Shown here piece after piece: positions 16,793 through 26,500 of a stretch of 64,000 nucleotides of DNA. A model generated the notes under the pieces. It was not told where the DNA came from and did not search any database. It was given only the letters and a program-made list of their open reading frames with translations. The stretch's first letter is position 1. Each line of letters opens with the position of its first letter. The stretch is taken from positions 3,755,001 through 3,819,000 of the forward strand of contig NZ_CP124576.1 of the NCBI RefSeq assembly GCF_000281715.2, in the 5' to 3' direction. The DNA comes from Sphingobium sp. AP49. Its GTDB lineage: Bacteria > Pseudomonadota > Alphaproteobacteria > Sphingomonadales > Sphingomonadaceae. The position numbers were made by a program, and so were the translations under genes.

Positions 16793-16811
16793 ATTAATGA
16801 TAATGACTTGC
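16793..16811 (-). promoter_or_regulatory. Fur-box-like site upstream of the DUF3649-PepSY-DUF3325 operon
   Basis: The run ATTAATGATAATGACTTGC resembles the Fur consensus (GATAATGATAATCATTATC), with the core AATGATAATGA intact. It lies about 76 nt upstream of the DUF3649 start and 26 nt upstream of the mini-ORF. Iron-dependent repression would fit the PepSY operon. The rest of 16818-16949 shows no gene. Confidence 0.6.
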
Positions 16812-16949
16812 AAGAGCGCAATATGAGACAGTGGCGGTGATGTCCATAGCTAAATGGCGATGTCATATCGTCATCACGGCGCCTTTCCGTACGCCGCCCT
16901 CCCGCGGCGGCGGCGGGGGATCAGGCGCCCGGATGCGAAACCGATGGCT

Positions 16950-19900
16950 TTACCGCGGAACCGCTGCGCTTCCCCGTTCGCTTGAAGGCAACAGGTCACC
17001 CCCGTCGAACCAGGATCGTTCCAGCTTGGTCGGCGTCGGCCAGATCTCGTCCAGCGTCGCCGGGTCATAGATGCGGCCATTCTTCATCACCGCCGCAATC
17101 TTCTGTGCATTGGCGATGTCGGCCAGCGGATCGGCATCCAGGATCAGCAGGTCGGCGAACTTGCCCGGCACCAGGCTGCCGACATCGTCGCTATGGCCGA
17201 TGACTTCCGCCGACCCGATCGTCGCCGCCTTCAGCGCTTCCATCGGCGTGGCGCCGCCGGCGGCAAAGGCCTGCAATTCCCACTGATAGCCCAGCCCCTG
17301 CATCTCGCCATGGCTGCCGATGCCCACCAGCCCGCCCGCGCGCTGGATCGCCACCGCATCCGCCGCGATCAGCTGCCAGCTCTGCGCCTCGGGCGGCAGC
17401 CAGTGGCGGTTGCGCAATTTCTCGCTGACGATGCCGCCCGGCACGAAATGGGTCCATTTCGCGTCGTCCTGCGGCCGCTTGTTGATGATGAAGTCGAACA
17501 AAGCCGGGGTCGTGCCATAGGCGACCGAGATGGTCGGCGTGTAGCTGGTGCGGCTCTGCGCGAACAGGCGCACCACATCCGCGCGCAGTGGCGACACCGG
17601 GATGCTGTGCTCATTGCCCGAAAAGCCGTCGATCGCGTGCGTCAGGTTCAACACCATGTCGCTCGCGCCTTCGGTCGTGGGCATCATCCCCAGCTCGGCC
17701 GCCGCCTCGACCATATATTGGCGCTGGGCGCGGTCGCCGATCATATAGCTCTTGATGTTGCGCGTGCGATAATGGTCGCGATAGCGGGTGAGGACGTCGA
17801 TCGCATCCTGCTTGCTGCGGATCTCGGCATTGACGAACACGCCCGGTCCGGTCGACCAGGCGCGCGGCCCGCGCATCATCCCCGCGTCGATCATGTCCTG
17901 ATAGGCGAAGACGTCGGTGGTGAAGGGCTGGACGTCGAGCGCGGAGGTCACGCCAAAGGCCAGGTTGGCGGCAAAGTCCCAATGGCCGCGTTCCTGAATG
18001 CCGCGCCGGATCTCGAACCAATGGGCATGGGTGTCGACGAAGCCGGGGACGATGAACTTGCCGCCGACATCGCGGATCGTCGCGCCCTGCGGCACGGCGA
18101 CCGATCCGCTGACGCCGACCGCGACGATGCGATTGTCGGTGATGACGATGTCGGCATTGCGGATCACATCCTGCCCGCCCGCCATCGGCATGACGGTCGC
18201 GCCGCGCAGCACGACGCTGCCCTGCGGCACATCGCGCGGCAGTTCGACCGGCAGGACAAAGCTTTGCGCCTGCGCCTCGGCTGCACCTGGCACCGCGCTC
18301 AGCGCCTGCGCGGTCGGCAGCCGGCGAAAGGTCGATCCCACCGACCAGCTGACGGTCGCGCCCTTGTCCGCCCAGTCGATGAAATCGGCACCGACCCGCG
18401 TCAGCTTCTGCCGCGCGACGGCCGGCATATCCAGATTGACCGTAGCCGGCTCGCTGCCATTGGCGGGCGGGATATCGACCAGATAGGCCTGGCTGAACGA
18501 CTTGATCAGCGCATGGCGGCCGTCCGGGCTGATCCGCACATCCTCGACCGGCGCGGGGCCGGGGAAATATTGGCCCAGCCCATGGGCCAGCACGCGCAAT
18601 TCCAGCTGCGGTTCGCCGCCGCCCAGCGGCACCGACGACAGGCCGGCCGGGCTATAGAAATAGAGCCGGCCCGCATCCTTGCCGAACTGCGGCTGGCGCG
18701 CACCCATGCCATGGGCGATCAGGCGGGCTGCGCCACCACCGGCGGGCATGGCGATAATGTCGGTCGGGCGCGACGGGTCGATTTCCGATATTGCGCGCAG
18801 CCGGTCATAATGGCTCGCGCGCAGCGCCACCACGCCGTTGCCGTCGGGGCTGAAGATCGGCTCGCTGTAGAAGGCGGGAAATTGCGTCAGCCGGCGCGGC
18901 GTACCGCCGGTCGCCGGGATGGTCCAGACATGGCCGCCATCCTTGGCGGTCCAGCTGACATAGACGATCGTCTTGCCGTCGGGCGACCAGCTGGGCTGGA
19001 ACGCATCGGCCGCGACAATGCGTTTGGGTGTCATGTTCGCTGTCAGCTTCTGGACATAGAGGCCGCCCAGCGCGGTGAAGGCGACGCTCTTGCCGTTGGG
19101 TGACTGGCGCGGCGCCTGCACCACGCGGACACGGACCGGCCCCTCCTCTTCCTTCTGCCGCACCCGGGTCAGCGGGCCGAGGCCCAGCTGCACATTGGCG
19201 GTGAAGGGAATGTCGCTCAGCGTGCCCGATGCGATGTCCAGCCGCTTGATCCCGCCGCCCACGCTGATCAGGATCGCCTTGTCGCCCGGCATGAAGCTGA
19301 AGCGCGGCAACAGGTCGGCATAATAGCCGCCATCCTGGCCGTCGCGGTCGATCGGGAAGGCGATCCACTTGTCCTCGCCGGTCTCCAGGTTGCGCAGGCG
19401 CAGCCCGTCCTGCTGCCCGCCCCTGGCGGTGCTGCGGCTGGCATAGGCGATCAGCCTGCCGTCATGCGACAGCGCCGGGCGCATCGCCCCGCCGGCCGAC
19501 TGGATGATCGTCTCGTCCTGCCCGTTCTTTAGGTCGCGGCGCGCGATCGACCAGTTGGGCAGGTCATTCTCGGTCCAGGTATGGCCGCGCTTGGTCGCAT
19601 AATAGACATAGCGGCCGTCGGGCGCGGCGACCGCGCCCATCGCGTTCATCTTGGCGTCCCAATTGTCGGGCGATCCCGCCTTGGTGATCTGGACGCCGCT
19701 GCCGCCATCCTTGTCATACATGAACAGCTCGAACGCCAGAATCGCATGGACCGTGCGCGAGACATAGACATAGCGGCCGTCGGGCGACCAGGCAGGCGAG
19801 GCATAGATGGCGACCGACTGGTCCTGCGACAATTGCTTGAGGCCGGTGCCGTCGACATTGGCGATCCACAAATTGGTGACGCCCGACCGGTCGGAGAGGA

Positions 19901-20192
19901 AGGCGAACTGCTTGCCGTCGGGGGAAAAGACCGGGTTGCGCTCGAACGCCATGCCGGTCAGCAGCGGCCGGGCGGTACCGCCGCCTGCGTCCAGCGCATA
20001 GATGTCGCCCAGCAGGTCGAACAATATCGTCCGGCCATCCGGCGAAATATCCGGCTGCATCCAGGTCGCCTCATGCGCGTCATAGCGCAGCGTCCGGGTG
20101 GGCGTCAGGCTCAGTCCTTTGCTGTCCTGCGCCTGGGCAGGATAGGCACAGATCAGGGAAGCACCCAGCAACAGGGAGGCAAGAGAACGCAT
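16950..20192 (-). CDS. TolB-like beta-propeller/amidohydrolase fusion protein, secreted (1080 aa)
   Basis: The signal peptide (MRSLASLLLGASLICAYPAQAQ) is followed by repeated PD40/WD-like propeller blades (PDISPDGRTILFD, PVFSPDGKQFAFLSDR, PAWSPDGRYVYVSR, PSWSPDGKTIVYVSW and more) to about residue 640. A metal-dependent amidohydrolase domain spans about 670-1060, with the H-x-H motif in GFVDTHAHWFEI near residue 720 and the C-terminal KFADLLILDADPLADI. Such fusions act in the periplasm on peptide- or amide-type substrates. It lies 79 nt downstream of a TonB receptor on the same strand, with a hairpin between, and is the last gene of the MocR-headed cluster. Confidence 0.9.
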   Translation of the reverse strand: MRSLASLLLGASLICAYPAQAQDSKGLSLTPTRTLRYDAHEATWMQPDISPDGRTILFDLLGDIYALDAGGGTARPLLTGMAFERNPVFSPDGKQFAFLSDRSGVTNLWIANVDGTGLKQLSQDQSVAIYASPAWSPDGRYVYVSRTVHAILAFELFMYDKDGGSGVQITKAGSPDNWDAKMNAMGAVAAPDGRYVYYATKRGHTWTENDLPNWSIARRDLKNGQDETIIQSAGGAMRPALSHDGRLIAYASRSTARGGQQDGLRLRNLETGEDKWIAFPIDRDGQDGGYYADLLPRFSFMPGDKAILISVGGGIKRLDIASGTLSDIPFTANVQLGLGPLTRVRQKEEEGPVRVRVVQAPRQSPNGKSVAFTALGGLYVQKLTANMTPKRIVAADAFQPSWSPDGKTIVYVSWTAKDGGHVWTIPATGGTPRRLTQFPAFYSEPIFSPDGNGVVALRASHYDRLRAISEIDPSRPTDIIAMPAGGGAARLIAHGMGARQPQFGKDAGRLYFYSPAGLSSVPLGGGEPQLELRVLAHGLGQYFPGPAPVEDVRISPDGRHALIKSFSQAYLVDIPPANGSEPATVNLDMPAVARQKLTRVGADFIDWADKGATVSWSVGSTFRRLPTAQALSAVPGAAEAQAQSFVLPVELPRDVPQGSVVLRGATVMPMAGGQDVIRNADIVITDNRIVAVGVSGSVAVPQGATIRDVGGKFIVPGFVDTHAHWFEIRRGIQERGHWDFAANLAFGVTSALDVQPFTTDVFAYQDMIDAGMMRGPRAWSTGPGVFVNAEIRSKQDAIDVLTRYRDHYRTRNIKSYMIGDRAQRQYMVEAAAELGMMPTTEGASDMVLNLTHAIDGFSGNEHSIPVSPLRADVVRLFAQSRTSYTPTISVAYGTTPALFDFIINKRPQDDAKWTHFVPGGIVSEKLRNRHWLPPEAQSWQLIAADAVAIQRAGGLVGIGSHGEMQGLGYQWELQAFAAGGATPMEALKAATIGSAEVIGHSDDVGSLVPGKFADLLILDADPLADIANAQKIAAVMKNGRIYDPATLDEIWPTPTKLERSWFDGGDLLPSSERGSAAVPR

Positions 20193-20231
20193 CGCGGCCT
20201 TTCGGTCAGGAACTAACGGGGCAGAAATGAA

Positions 20232-20259
20232 GGGGCCGCACCCTTGCGGATGCGGCCCC
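20232..20259 (-). terminator. Hairpin between the TonB receptor and the propeller-amidohydrolase gene
   Basis: GGGGCCGCA (20232-20240) pairs perfectly with TGCGGCCCC (20251-20259) around a 10-nt loop, 13 nt past the receptor stop. In minus-strand sense it is followed by TTCATTTCT, a weak T-run. It may reduce read-through into the downstream gene. Confidence 0.5.
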
Positions 20260-20271
20260 GGTCTTCAAGGC

Positions 20272-22520
20272 TTACAGGCTCCAGTCGGCACGCAGGCCGA
20301 TGGTACGGGGCCGGATGATCGATCCCTGCGGCGTCGCCGCATCGTTCGCGAACGGGGCGTTCAGCACGCCATATTTGTCGAACACATTGTTGGCGAAGGC
20401 CATCAGCCGGACCTTTTCGCCCAGGCCGATCGAGGCGCGCAGGTCGAACACGTTGAAGTCGCCGCGCCGCGACACATCGTCGAAGCTGGTCGGCGCCGAC
20501 GACAGGTAACGATGCGCGATGTCGAAGGTCGGGGCGCCCGACACATCGGCGAAGGTCAGCGTCAGGTTGTTGGCGATCGACCATTTGGACGAACCGGGCA
20601 GGGTCGTGCCCTTGGCATAGCCGCCCAGGCCCGCGACATCGAAGGGATAAGGCAGGAATTCGGTCAGCTTGGCATCCTGATAGGTGATGTTGCTGCTGAA
20701 CCGGATCATCCGGTTGACATTGACCGTGCCGGAAAATTCCACGCCCTTGATGCGCGCGCCGCCGGCATTGACGACATAGGAATAATAGGACGGGCCGGGG
20801 CCGAATAGGCGTGCCTGAATATTGTTCCAGTCGATCTGGAATGCGGTCAGGTCCACGGCGAATCGGCCGTCGCCGGTCTGCGCCTTCACGCCGGCTTCGT
20901 AATTCTTGACCTCGTCACTGTCATAGGCCTGCGGAATGCTGGGCAGCAGCCCGGCATTGGGGTTGATGCCGCCGACCCGATAGCCTTCCGAATAGGTGGC
21001 ATAGACCATCAGATTCTTCGACGGGCGATAGGCGATCGTCGCCTTGGGCAGGAAGCCGTCCTCCTTCTGGTTCACGCTGCCGCTCGCGTCATCGGGGGTG
21101 TAGCCGCCCGGATAGCCGCCCAGCGCACCGGCCTGGTTAAGCACGTCGGCCTTGGCAGTGGTGTCATAATAGCGGCCGCCCAGCGTGATCTCGATCTGCT
21201 CGATCGGCTTGTAGGACAGTTCGCCGAAGATGCCGAAATCTTCGTTCGTGCTCTTGGTAAGATAGCCATAGAGGCGATCGCCCGGGGTCAGCTGGCTGCC
21301 CGAATAGCCACCGAACAGGTCAGGGTTGGCGTCGATATAATTGGCCGCCCCGGCCTGGAATATCTGGTCATAGCTGTTCTTCTTGGCCTGCATGTAGCTG
21401 ACGCCGATCAGCCATTTGAACGGCCCTTCGCCCGCCGAAGCCAGCCGCGCCTCGACCGTCTTGATGAGGGCGTCGGCGTCTCCCACCGAATAGGCCGCGC
21501 CGTCGCCGGTCGTCACCCCGGTGACATAGGCATAGGGGTAGGAGAAGATGGTGGTGTTGGTCTTCTTGGTGATCGATCCCAGCACCGTCAGATTGGCGAT
21601 GTCGCCCACTTCCTGGTCCAGGCGCAGACTGTTCATCCAGAATTCCGTCTTCTGGGTTTCGGCACGCGGCAGGTCGCGAACATAGGGGTTGCCCAGGTCG
21701 AGATAGGTCTGGTCGTCCAGCTTGCTGTCCTGCCAGCTCGACAGATAGGTGACCTTGGTGGTCTCACCCAGATTGGCGACGATCGATCCGCGCAGGCCGC
21801 GCGTGCGATAGTCGTTGGAGCCGTTCACGCCGATCCCCGGATTGTCGAGATAGCCCGCGTCGAACCGCTGCAGCGCCATCAGGCGCACCGCCAGCTTGTC
21901 GGCCACCAGCGGCACGTTGACCATGCCCTTGACTGCATAGTTCAGCTCGCCCGATGCGTTCTTGGTGGTGCCGACCAGGCCCGATGCTGCGGCGTCAATC
22001 TTCGAGGGATCAGCGACATTGGCGACATAATTGACCAGGCCGCCCAGCGTCGAGGAGCCGAACAGCGTGCCCTGCGGCCCGCGCAGCACTTCGACGCGCT
22101 GCAGGTCGAACGTGTCGACGTCAGGGATGCCGATCGGGAAACCCGGCTCCACCACCGGCACTTCATTGAGATAATAGCCGACCGTGGTCTGGCCCTGCTC
22201 ATGATAGGTGGTGGCGGCGACGCCGCGGATGACGACTTCGGAAATGCCGGGCTGATAATCGTTGAACACCACGCCGGGCAGTCGGACGATATAGTCCGAC
22301 AGGCTGTTGGCGTTCATCTTCTTGAGCTGTTCGCCGGTGACGGCGCTGATCGGCAGCGCGACCTGGCGGATATCCTCGTCACGCTTGCCGGCGGTGACGA
22401 TGATCGTCTCGCTGTCGCTGGCGGCCGGGCTTGGGCGAAGGCAGTGCCCGACAGCATGGTCGCGGCCGCCATGGCGGCCAGACTTGCCGTCTTGAGATGC
22501 GTCAATCTTCTCATTGTCAT
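20272..22520 (-). pseudogene. TonB-dependent receptor with a 1-nt frameshift after the signal peptide
   Basis: The signal peptide starts with the ATG at 22520 (MTMRRLTHLKTASLAAMAA...GTAFAQA), but about 30 codons later the frame is lost. The plug continues in another frame as SETIIVTAGKRDEDIRQVAL and runs on through YDLQRVEVLRGPQGTLFGSS-type plug sequence to a barrel ending in GLRADWSL. The switch lies in a run of three G (22427-22429, plus strand); one more base would join both parts in frame. Without it, translation could only begin at the internal ATG at 22317 (681 aa), lacking signal and TonB box. It is either a recent loss of function or a sequencing/assembly error. Confidence 0.8.
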
Positions 22521-22578
22521 TCCCCTTTATGTTGCGAAAGGCGGCTGTTTTGAGCCGTTCCTCTCCCTTGCTCTGTTG

Positions 22579-24264
22579 TTAAATCTCGCTGCCCTCGCCA
22601 AAGCGCTGGCGGCCGCCCACGATCGTGCGCAGCACCCTGGTCGCGCCGGTCTTGGCCGGGTCGATCGCGAACAGGTCGGCATCCAACACCGCGAAATCGG
22701 CCAGCATGCCCGGTTTCAGCAGGCCCATCCGATCGTCGGAAAAGCCGGCAAAGGCGTTGGTTGCGGTGTAGGCGTGCAGCGCCTGCAGCATCGTCAGCTT
22801 CTGCTGCGGCAACCAGCCGCCTGGATTGGCGCCGTCGATCGTCTGGCGCAGCACGGCGGCGGCAACCCCGGTCAGCGGGTCGAGCGGCGCCACCGGCCAG
22901 TCCGATCCGAAGGCGACCTTCGCCCCGGCGTCGAGCAGCGAGCGGAAGGCATAGGTGCCCTTCAGTCGCTCCGCGCCGATCCGCTGGATCGCCCAGCGGC
23001 CGTCGTCGATCGCATGATAGGGCTGGACCGACGCGATCACCTGCTGCCGGGCAAAGCGCGGGATCGCCGTCTGCGTCAGATGCTGGGCATGTTCGATGCG
23101 GAAACGGCGGTCGCGCGCGCCATTTTTCGCGGCGGCGGCGGCGAAGATGTCCAGCGCTTCGTCATTCGCCTTGTCGCCGATGCCGTGGATGGTGATCTGC
23201 AGGCCAGCGGCATCCGCATCATTGGTCCATTGCTGCACGTCGGCGCGCTTGTGGATCGGGAAGCCGCTGGTGTCGGGCGCATCGTCATAGGGGCGATAGA
23301 ACATCGCCGTGCGCGACCCCAGCGACCCGTCATATTGCAGCTTCAGCCCGCCCCAGCGGACCCAGTCGTCGCCGCGCCCTTCGGCCTCGATCAGCGCCTT
23401 GAGCTTCGCCCAGTCCTGCAGGGGCACGAAGGAATAGAAGCGCATGTCCGTCTCGCCCTTCGCACGCAGGCGGCGCAGCGTGTCATGGGTGATCCAGTCG
23501 AGTTCGGTGGTGTGGACCTGGACCACGCCCTTGGACAGGCCATGGGCGATGCCCTGGCGCGCGGCATCCTCCTTGTCGGCGTCGGTCGGCGCGGGGATGG
23601 CGCGCTTGACCAGGTCCATCGCCGCGTCCTTCAGGATTCCGGTCGGGTTGCCGGCCTTGTCGCGCACGATCATGCCGCCGGGCACGTCGGGCGTGTTGCG
23701 GTCGATCCCGGCCAGCTTCAGCGCCAGCGAATTGAGCGCCAGCATATGCAGGTCCAGCCGCTGCACCGCGACCGGGGTGTTGGGCGTCACCGGGTCCATC
23801 CAGCTGCGGTCGGGCAGGTCACCGCCCCACAATTCCGCGTCCCAGCTGCCGCCCTGCAGCCATTGGCCGGGCTTCAGCGCCTTGGCCGCCTCGCCGACGA
23901 TGCGGGCAAATTCCTGCGGGCTCTTCGCCTCGCGCAGATTGGGCTGGCTCAGCAGATAGGAGCCGGTCAGGAAATGGGTGTGCGCGTCGGTGAAGCCGGG
24001 CATGACGAAGGCGCCGCCCAGATCGACGATGCGCGTGCCCTTGCCCGACTGCGCCTTGACCGCCGCCGCCCCGATCGCCGCGATCCGCCCGCCCACGACA
24101 CCGATCGCCGATCGCTGCACGGGCATGCCCTCGCCGGTCCAGACCGTCGCGTTGACATAGGCGGTCTCCAGCGTCTGGCCCCTGGCCCACAAGCTGCTGC
24201 TCAGTGCCAGTCCGGCGAGGCCGGTCGCGCCCCCGGCCAGCATCTCGCGTCGACTGAACATCAT
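22579..24264 (-). CDS. Amidohydrolase, YtcJ/amidohydrolase-3 family, Tat-exported (561 aa)
   Basis: The N-terminus MMFSRREMLAGG is a twin-arginine signal, so the enzyme folds in the cytoplasm and is exported. The metal-site motif PGFTDAHTHFLTGSYLL lies near residue 75, IEHAQHLTQ near 370 and FGSDWPVAPLDPL near 455, matching the amidohydrolase-3 fold. The real substrate of this family is usually unknown; amide or N-acyl bonds are typical. It overlaps the PaiB-like gene by 4 nt (ATGA) and precedes a TonB receptor by 58 nt, which suggests a receptor-enzyme pair. Confidence 0.88.
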   Translation of the reverse strand: MMFSRREMLAGGATGLAGLALSSSLWARGQTLETAYVNATVWTGEGMPVQRSAIGVVGGRIAAIGAAAVKAQSGKGTRIVDLGGAFVMPGFTDAHTHFLTGSYLLSQPNLREAKSPQEFARIVGEAAKALKPGQWLQGGSWDAELWGGDLPDRSWMDPVTPNTPVAVQRLDLHMLALNSLALKLAGIDRNTPDVPGGMIVRDKAGNPTGILKDAAMDLVKRAIPAPTDADKEDAARQGIAHGLSKGVVQVHTTELDWITHDTLRRLRAKGETDMRFYSFVPLQDWAKLKALIEAEGRGDDWVRWGGLKLQYDGSLGSRTAMFYRPYDDAPDTSGFPIHKRADVQQWTNDADAAGLQITIHGIGDKANDEALDIFAAAAAKNGARDRRFRIEHAQHLTQTAIPRFARQQVIASVQPYHAIDDGRWAIQRIGAERLKGTYAFRSLLDAGAKVAFGSDWPVAPLDPLTGVAAAVLRQTIDGANPGGWLPQQKLTMLQALHAYTATNAFAGFSDDRMGLLKPGMLADFAVLDADLFAIDPAKTGATRVLRTIVGGRQRFGEGSEI

Positions 24265-24887
24265 GACTCTGCTCCCTCGTGGCTGGTCTCGTCCAGCCGG
24301 TCCTCATTGTAGATCCGCATCCAGTCGCGCAGGCCGCCGGGCGCCAGGCTGCCGACAATCTCGTTGATGCCCTGGCGGCTTTCGTCGCGACCCAGCTTGA
24401 ACCGCCCGTCGATCGCGCGGACATGCGCGCGAAAGCCGATGATATGCTTCATCATCGGTTCCAGCCGCGCGCCGGCATCCTCGATATGCCAGGGGGCGAC
24501 GCGGCCCGCCTCCATATGATCGGTCAGCGTCTCGATCGATTCGCGCGTCGCCTCGGGCAGCAGTTCGACATCGACGGTCAGCACCGCCATCGCATAGTTC
24601 CAGGTCGGCACCCAGTGCGGGTTCGACTGCATCTCGGGCGAGATATAGGCCTGCGGCCCATTGACCAGCACGGTGGCGCGCGGCGCCGCGCGCAGTTGCG
24701 CGACCTGCGGGTTGGACAAGGCGAAATGGCCGAGCAGCGAGACCAGCGCGCCGCCTTCATCGCATTCGGCCAGCAGCGGCAGCGGCGTGGCGCCGAAACC
24801 GGCCGCGCTATGGGAGACGATCCAGCACAGCGGATGGTCGCCGATCAGGGTGACAATGTCGTCCGGGGAACGGGGCGCATATTTCAT
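24261..24887 (-). CDS. PaiB-family FMN-binding protein (208 aa)
   Basis: Fits the PaiB family (called FMN-binding negative transcriptional regulators), a split-barrel flavin fold. Blocks such as ALVSLLGHFALSNPQ, PRATVLVNGPQAYISPEM and the tryptophan-rich VPTWNYAMAVL are characteristic. The family's regulatory function is weakly supported; it may be a flavoenzyme. It follows the MocR regulator gene and is coupled to the amidohydrolase. A symmetrical motif in its 75-nt upstream gap is the likely operator. Confidence 0.85.
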   Translation of the reverse strand: MKYAPRSPDDIVTLIGDHPLCWIVSHSAAGFGATPLPLLAECDEGGALVSLLGHFALSNPQVAQLRAAPRATVLVNGPQAYISPEMQSNPHWVPTWNYAMAVLTVDVELLPEATRESIETLTDHMEAGRVAPWHIEDAGARLEPMMKHIIGFRAHVRAIDGRFKLGRDESRQGINEIVGSLAPGGLRDWMRIYNEDRLDETSHEGAES

Positions 24888-24908
24888 ATGCGTGACACTG
24901 CGCCGGCA

Positions 24909-24954
24909 TTGGACCCTTCCGAAACATCCAATTCGGGAAAGTGAAGGGGTCCAA
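24909..24954 (-). promoter_or_regulatory. Candidate MocR operator upstream of the PaiB-amidohydrolase operon
   Basis: TTGGACCCTTC (24909-24919) and GAAGGGGTCCAA (24943-24954) are inverted copies apart from one extra G, with a third TCCAA half-site at 24928-24932. MocR-type regulators often bind paired TGGACC/GGTCCA-like boxes. It sits between the MocR stop (24963) and the PaiB-like start (24887). It could also be read as a terminator stem for the MocR gene, but the long 23-nt loop and the absence of a T-run make an operator more likely. Confidence 0.5.
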
Positions 24955-24962
24955 GCGACAGG

Positions 24963-26462
24963 TCAGGGTTCGGCGCAGCGGCGCAGCGCCTGCAACACCT
25001 CCTTGGCCTCATCTTCGGTCAGGCTGGCAAAGCCGATCCGCAGGCCCCGCTCGGTCCCTTCCGCCGCCGCATAGCTATGCGAGGAGGCAAAGCTGAGGCC
25101 GATCTCGGGCGCGCGCGCTTCCAGCCGGTCGAGCGCCGCCATATCCTTGAACTGCAACCAGAAGGCGAGGCCCCCATCGGGCAGGCGATAGTCGACCAGC
25201 CTGTCCATTTCGCTGTCAAGGTTGCGGGCGAAGGCGTCGCGCCGCCGGGCATAGATTTGCGCCGTCTTGCGCACATGGCGACGGACCTCCCCGCTCTCCA
25301 GCAGTTCGGCGGCGGCCTCCTCCGTCACGGTGTTGCCCATGCCGTCGATCAGCGAGATTTGATAGGCCAGCGCATCGACCAGCTTGGGCGCGGCGGCGAT
25401 ATAGCCGATGCGCAGCGCCGGCACGAGCAGCTTGGACATCGACCCGGCATAGATCACCCGCGCCGGGGCATAGCTGGCCATCGGCAGCAGCGGCTGGGCG
25501 CCGAAATGAAATTCATGGTCATAATCATCCTCGATGATCGCGAAGGCGAATTGCCGCGCCAGTTCCAGCAGGCGCAGCCGCCGCTCGGGCCGCATCGACA
25601 CGGTGGTCGGGAACTGGTGGTGCGGCGTCACGAAGATGGCACGGACGCGATGCTTGCGACAGGCGCGCTCGACATCGGCGACATCGACCCCGTCCTCGTC
25701 CAGCCCGACGGTGACGATCTTCGCGCCGCAGGCGCGGAAGGCGGCGACCGCCGGCTCATAGGTCAGCCGTTCGACCAGCACTGCGTCGCCCGGCCGGATC
25801 AGGATGCGGGCGGTCAGGAACACGCCCATCTGGCTGCCCCTTGTGATGCAGATATTCTCCGCACCCACCATCAGCCCGCGCTGGCGCCGCAACATGCTGG
25901 CGATCTCCTGCCGCAGCCGGGGCGATCCGCGCGGGTCGCGATAGTGCAGCGCATTGGCGCGCGACGCGCCCTCCGCCGCCTTGCGATAGGCACGGGCCAA
26001 CAGGTCGGCGGGGAAGAGGCGCCCGTCGGCGACGCCCTCGTCCAGCTTGCGCCATTTGCCCGCCGGAATCGCGATCAGCCGGTCGGGCGCCGCCAGGAAC
26101 GGATATTCGGTCTCGTCTGCCTGACGTATGTCGGGCGCAATCGGCGGGGCGGGTGCATCATCACTACTGGGCAGGGACGTCGACACGATGGTGCCGCGCG
26201 TCCCCGCGCTCACCAGCCAGCCCTGTGCGATCAGTTCCTCATAGGCGGTGACGATGGTCTTGCGGTTGACCTCCAGCGCCACCGCCAGGTCCCGACTGCT
26301 CGGCAGGAACTCGCCAGGCAGCAGCCGGCCGCGCTCGATCTCGTGGATCAGCCCGTGGGCGATCTGCATGTAGCGCGGGCTGTCCGGCGCGATGCGTACA
26401 CGTTCCTTGAGCGGCAGGGTCCAGGGGCGCAGCATCAGGCCCGGTACCAGAAATATCGGCAC
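24963..26462 (-). CDS. MocR/GabR-family regulator: GntR winged helix fused to aminotransferase-like domain (499 aa)
   Basis: The winged-helix DNA-binding domain is at about residues 25-95 (IHEIERGRLLPGEFLPSSRDL, then VNRKTIVTAYEELIAQGWL). The remainder is a fold-type-I PLP domain. The Schiff-base lysine is visible in YAGSMSKLLVPALRIGY and the PLP-binding aspartate/tyrosine region in IIEDDYDHEF. MocR regulators sense amino acids or vitamin B6 through PLP. The start is a GTG at 26462; an internal ATG at 26435 is possible. It is transcribed toward the PaiB-amidohydrolase-TonB cluster and is its probable regulator. The fnr gene ends 38 nt upstream on the same strand. Confidence 0.9.
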   Translation of the reverse strand: MPIFLVPGLMLRPWTLPLKERVRIAPDSPRYMQIAHGLIHEIERGRLLPGEFLPSSRDLAVALEVNRKTIVTAYEELIAQGWLVSAGTRGTIVSTSLPSSDDAPAPPIAPDIRQADETEYPFLAAPDRLIAIPAGKWRKLDEGVADGRLFPADLLARAYRKAAEGASRANALHYRDPRGSPRLRQEIASMLRRQRGLMVGAENICITRGSQMGVFLTARILIRPGDAVLVERLTYEPAVAAFRACGAKIVTVGLDEDGVDVADVERACRKHRVRAIFVTPHHQFPTTVSMRPERRLRLLELARQFAFAIIEDDYDHEFHFGAQPLLPMASYAPARVIYAGSMSKLLVPALRIGYIAAAPKLVDALAYQISLIDGMGNTVTEEAAAELLESGEVRRHVRKTAQIYARRRDAFARNLDSEMDRLVDYRLPDGGLAFWLQFKDMAALDRLEARAPEIGLSFASSHSYAAAEGTERGLRIGFASLTEDEAKEVLQALRRCAEP

Positions 26463-26500
26463 GGCAAAAGCGTCCCTCGGCCGGGCCAGAAACAGCCAAG

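Noticed and set aside
17193..19103. 636-codon plus-strand frame, and similar ones at 11885-13741 and 25077-26954
   Set aside because: All lie opposite genes with clear catalytic motifs and contain only composition-driven sequence.
22201..24312. 703-codon plus-strand frame
   Set aside because: Antisense shadow of the amidohydrolase and the receptor start; no motifs, no ribosome site, high-GC codon-position effect.
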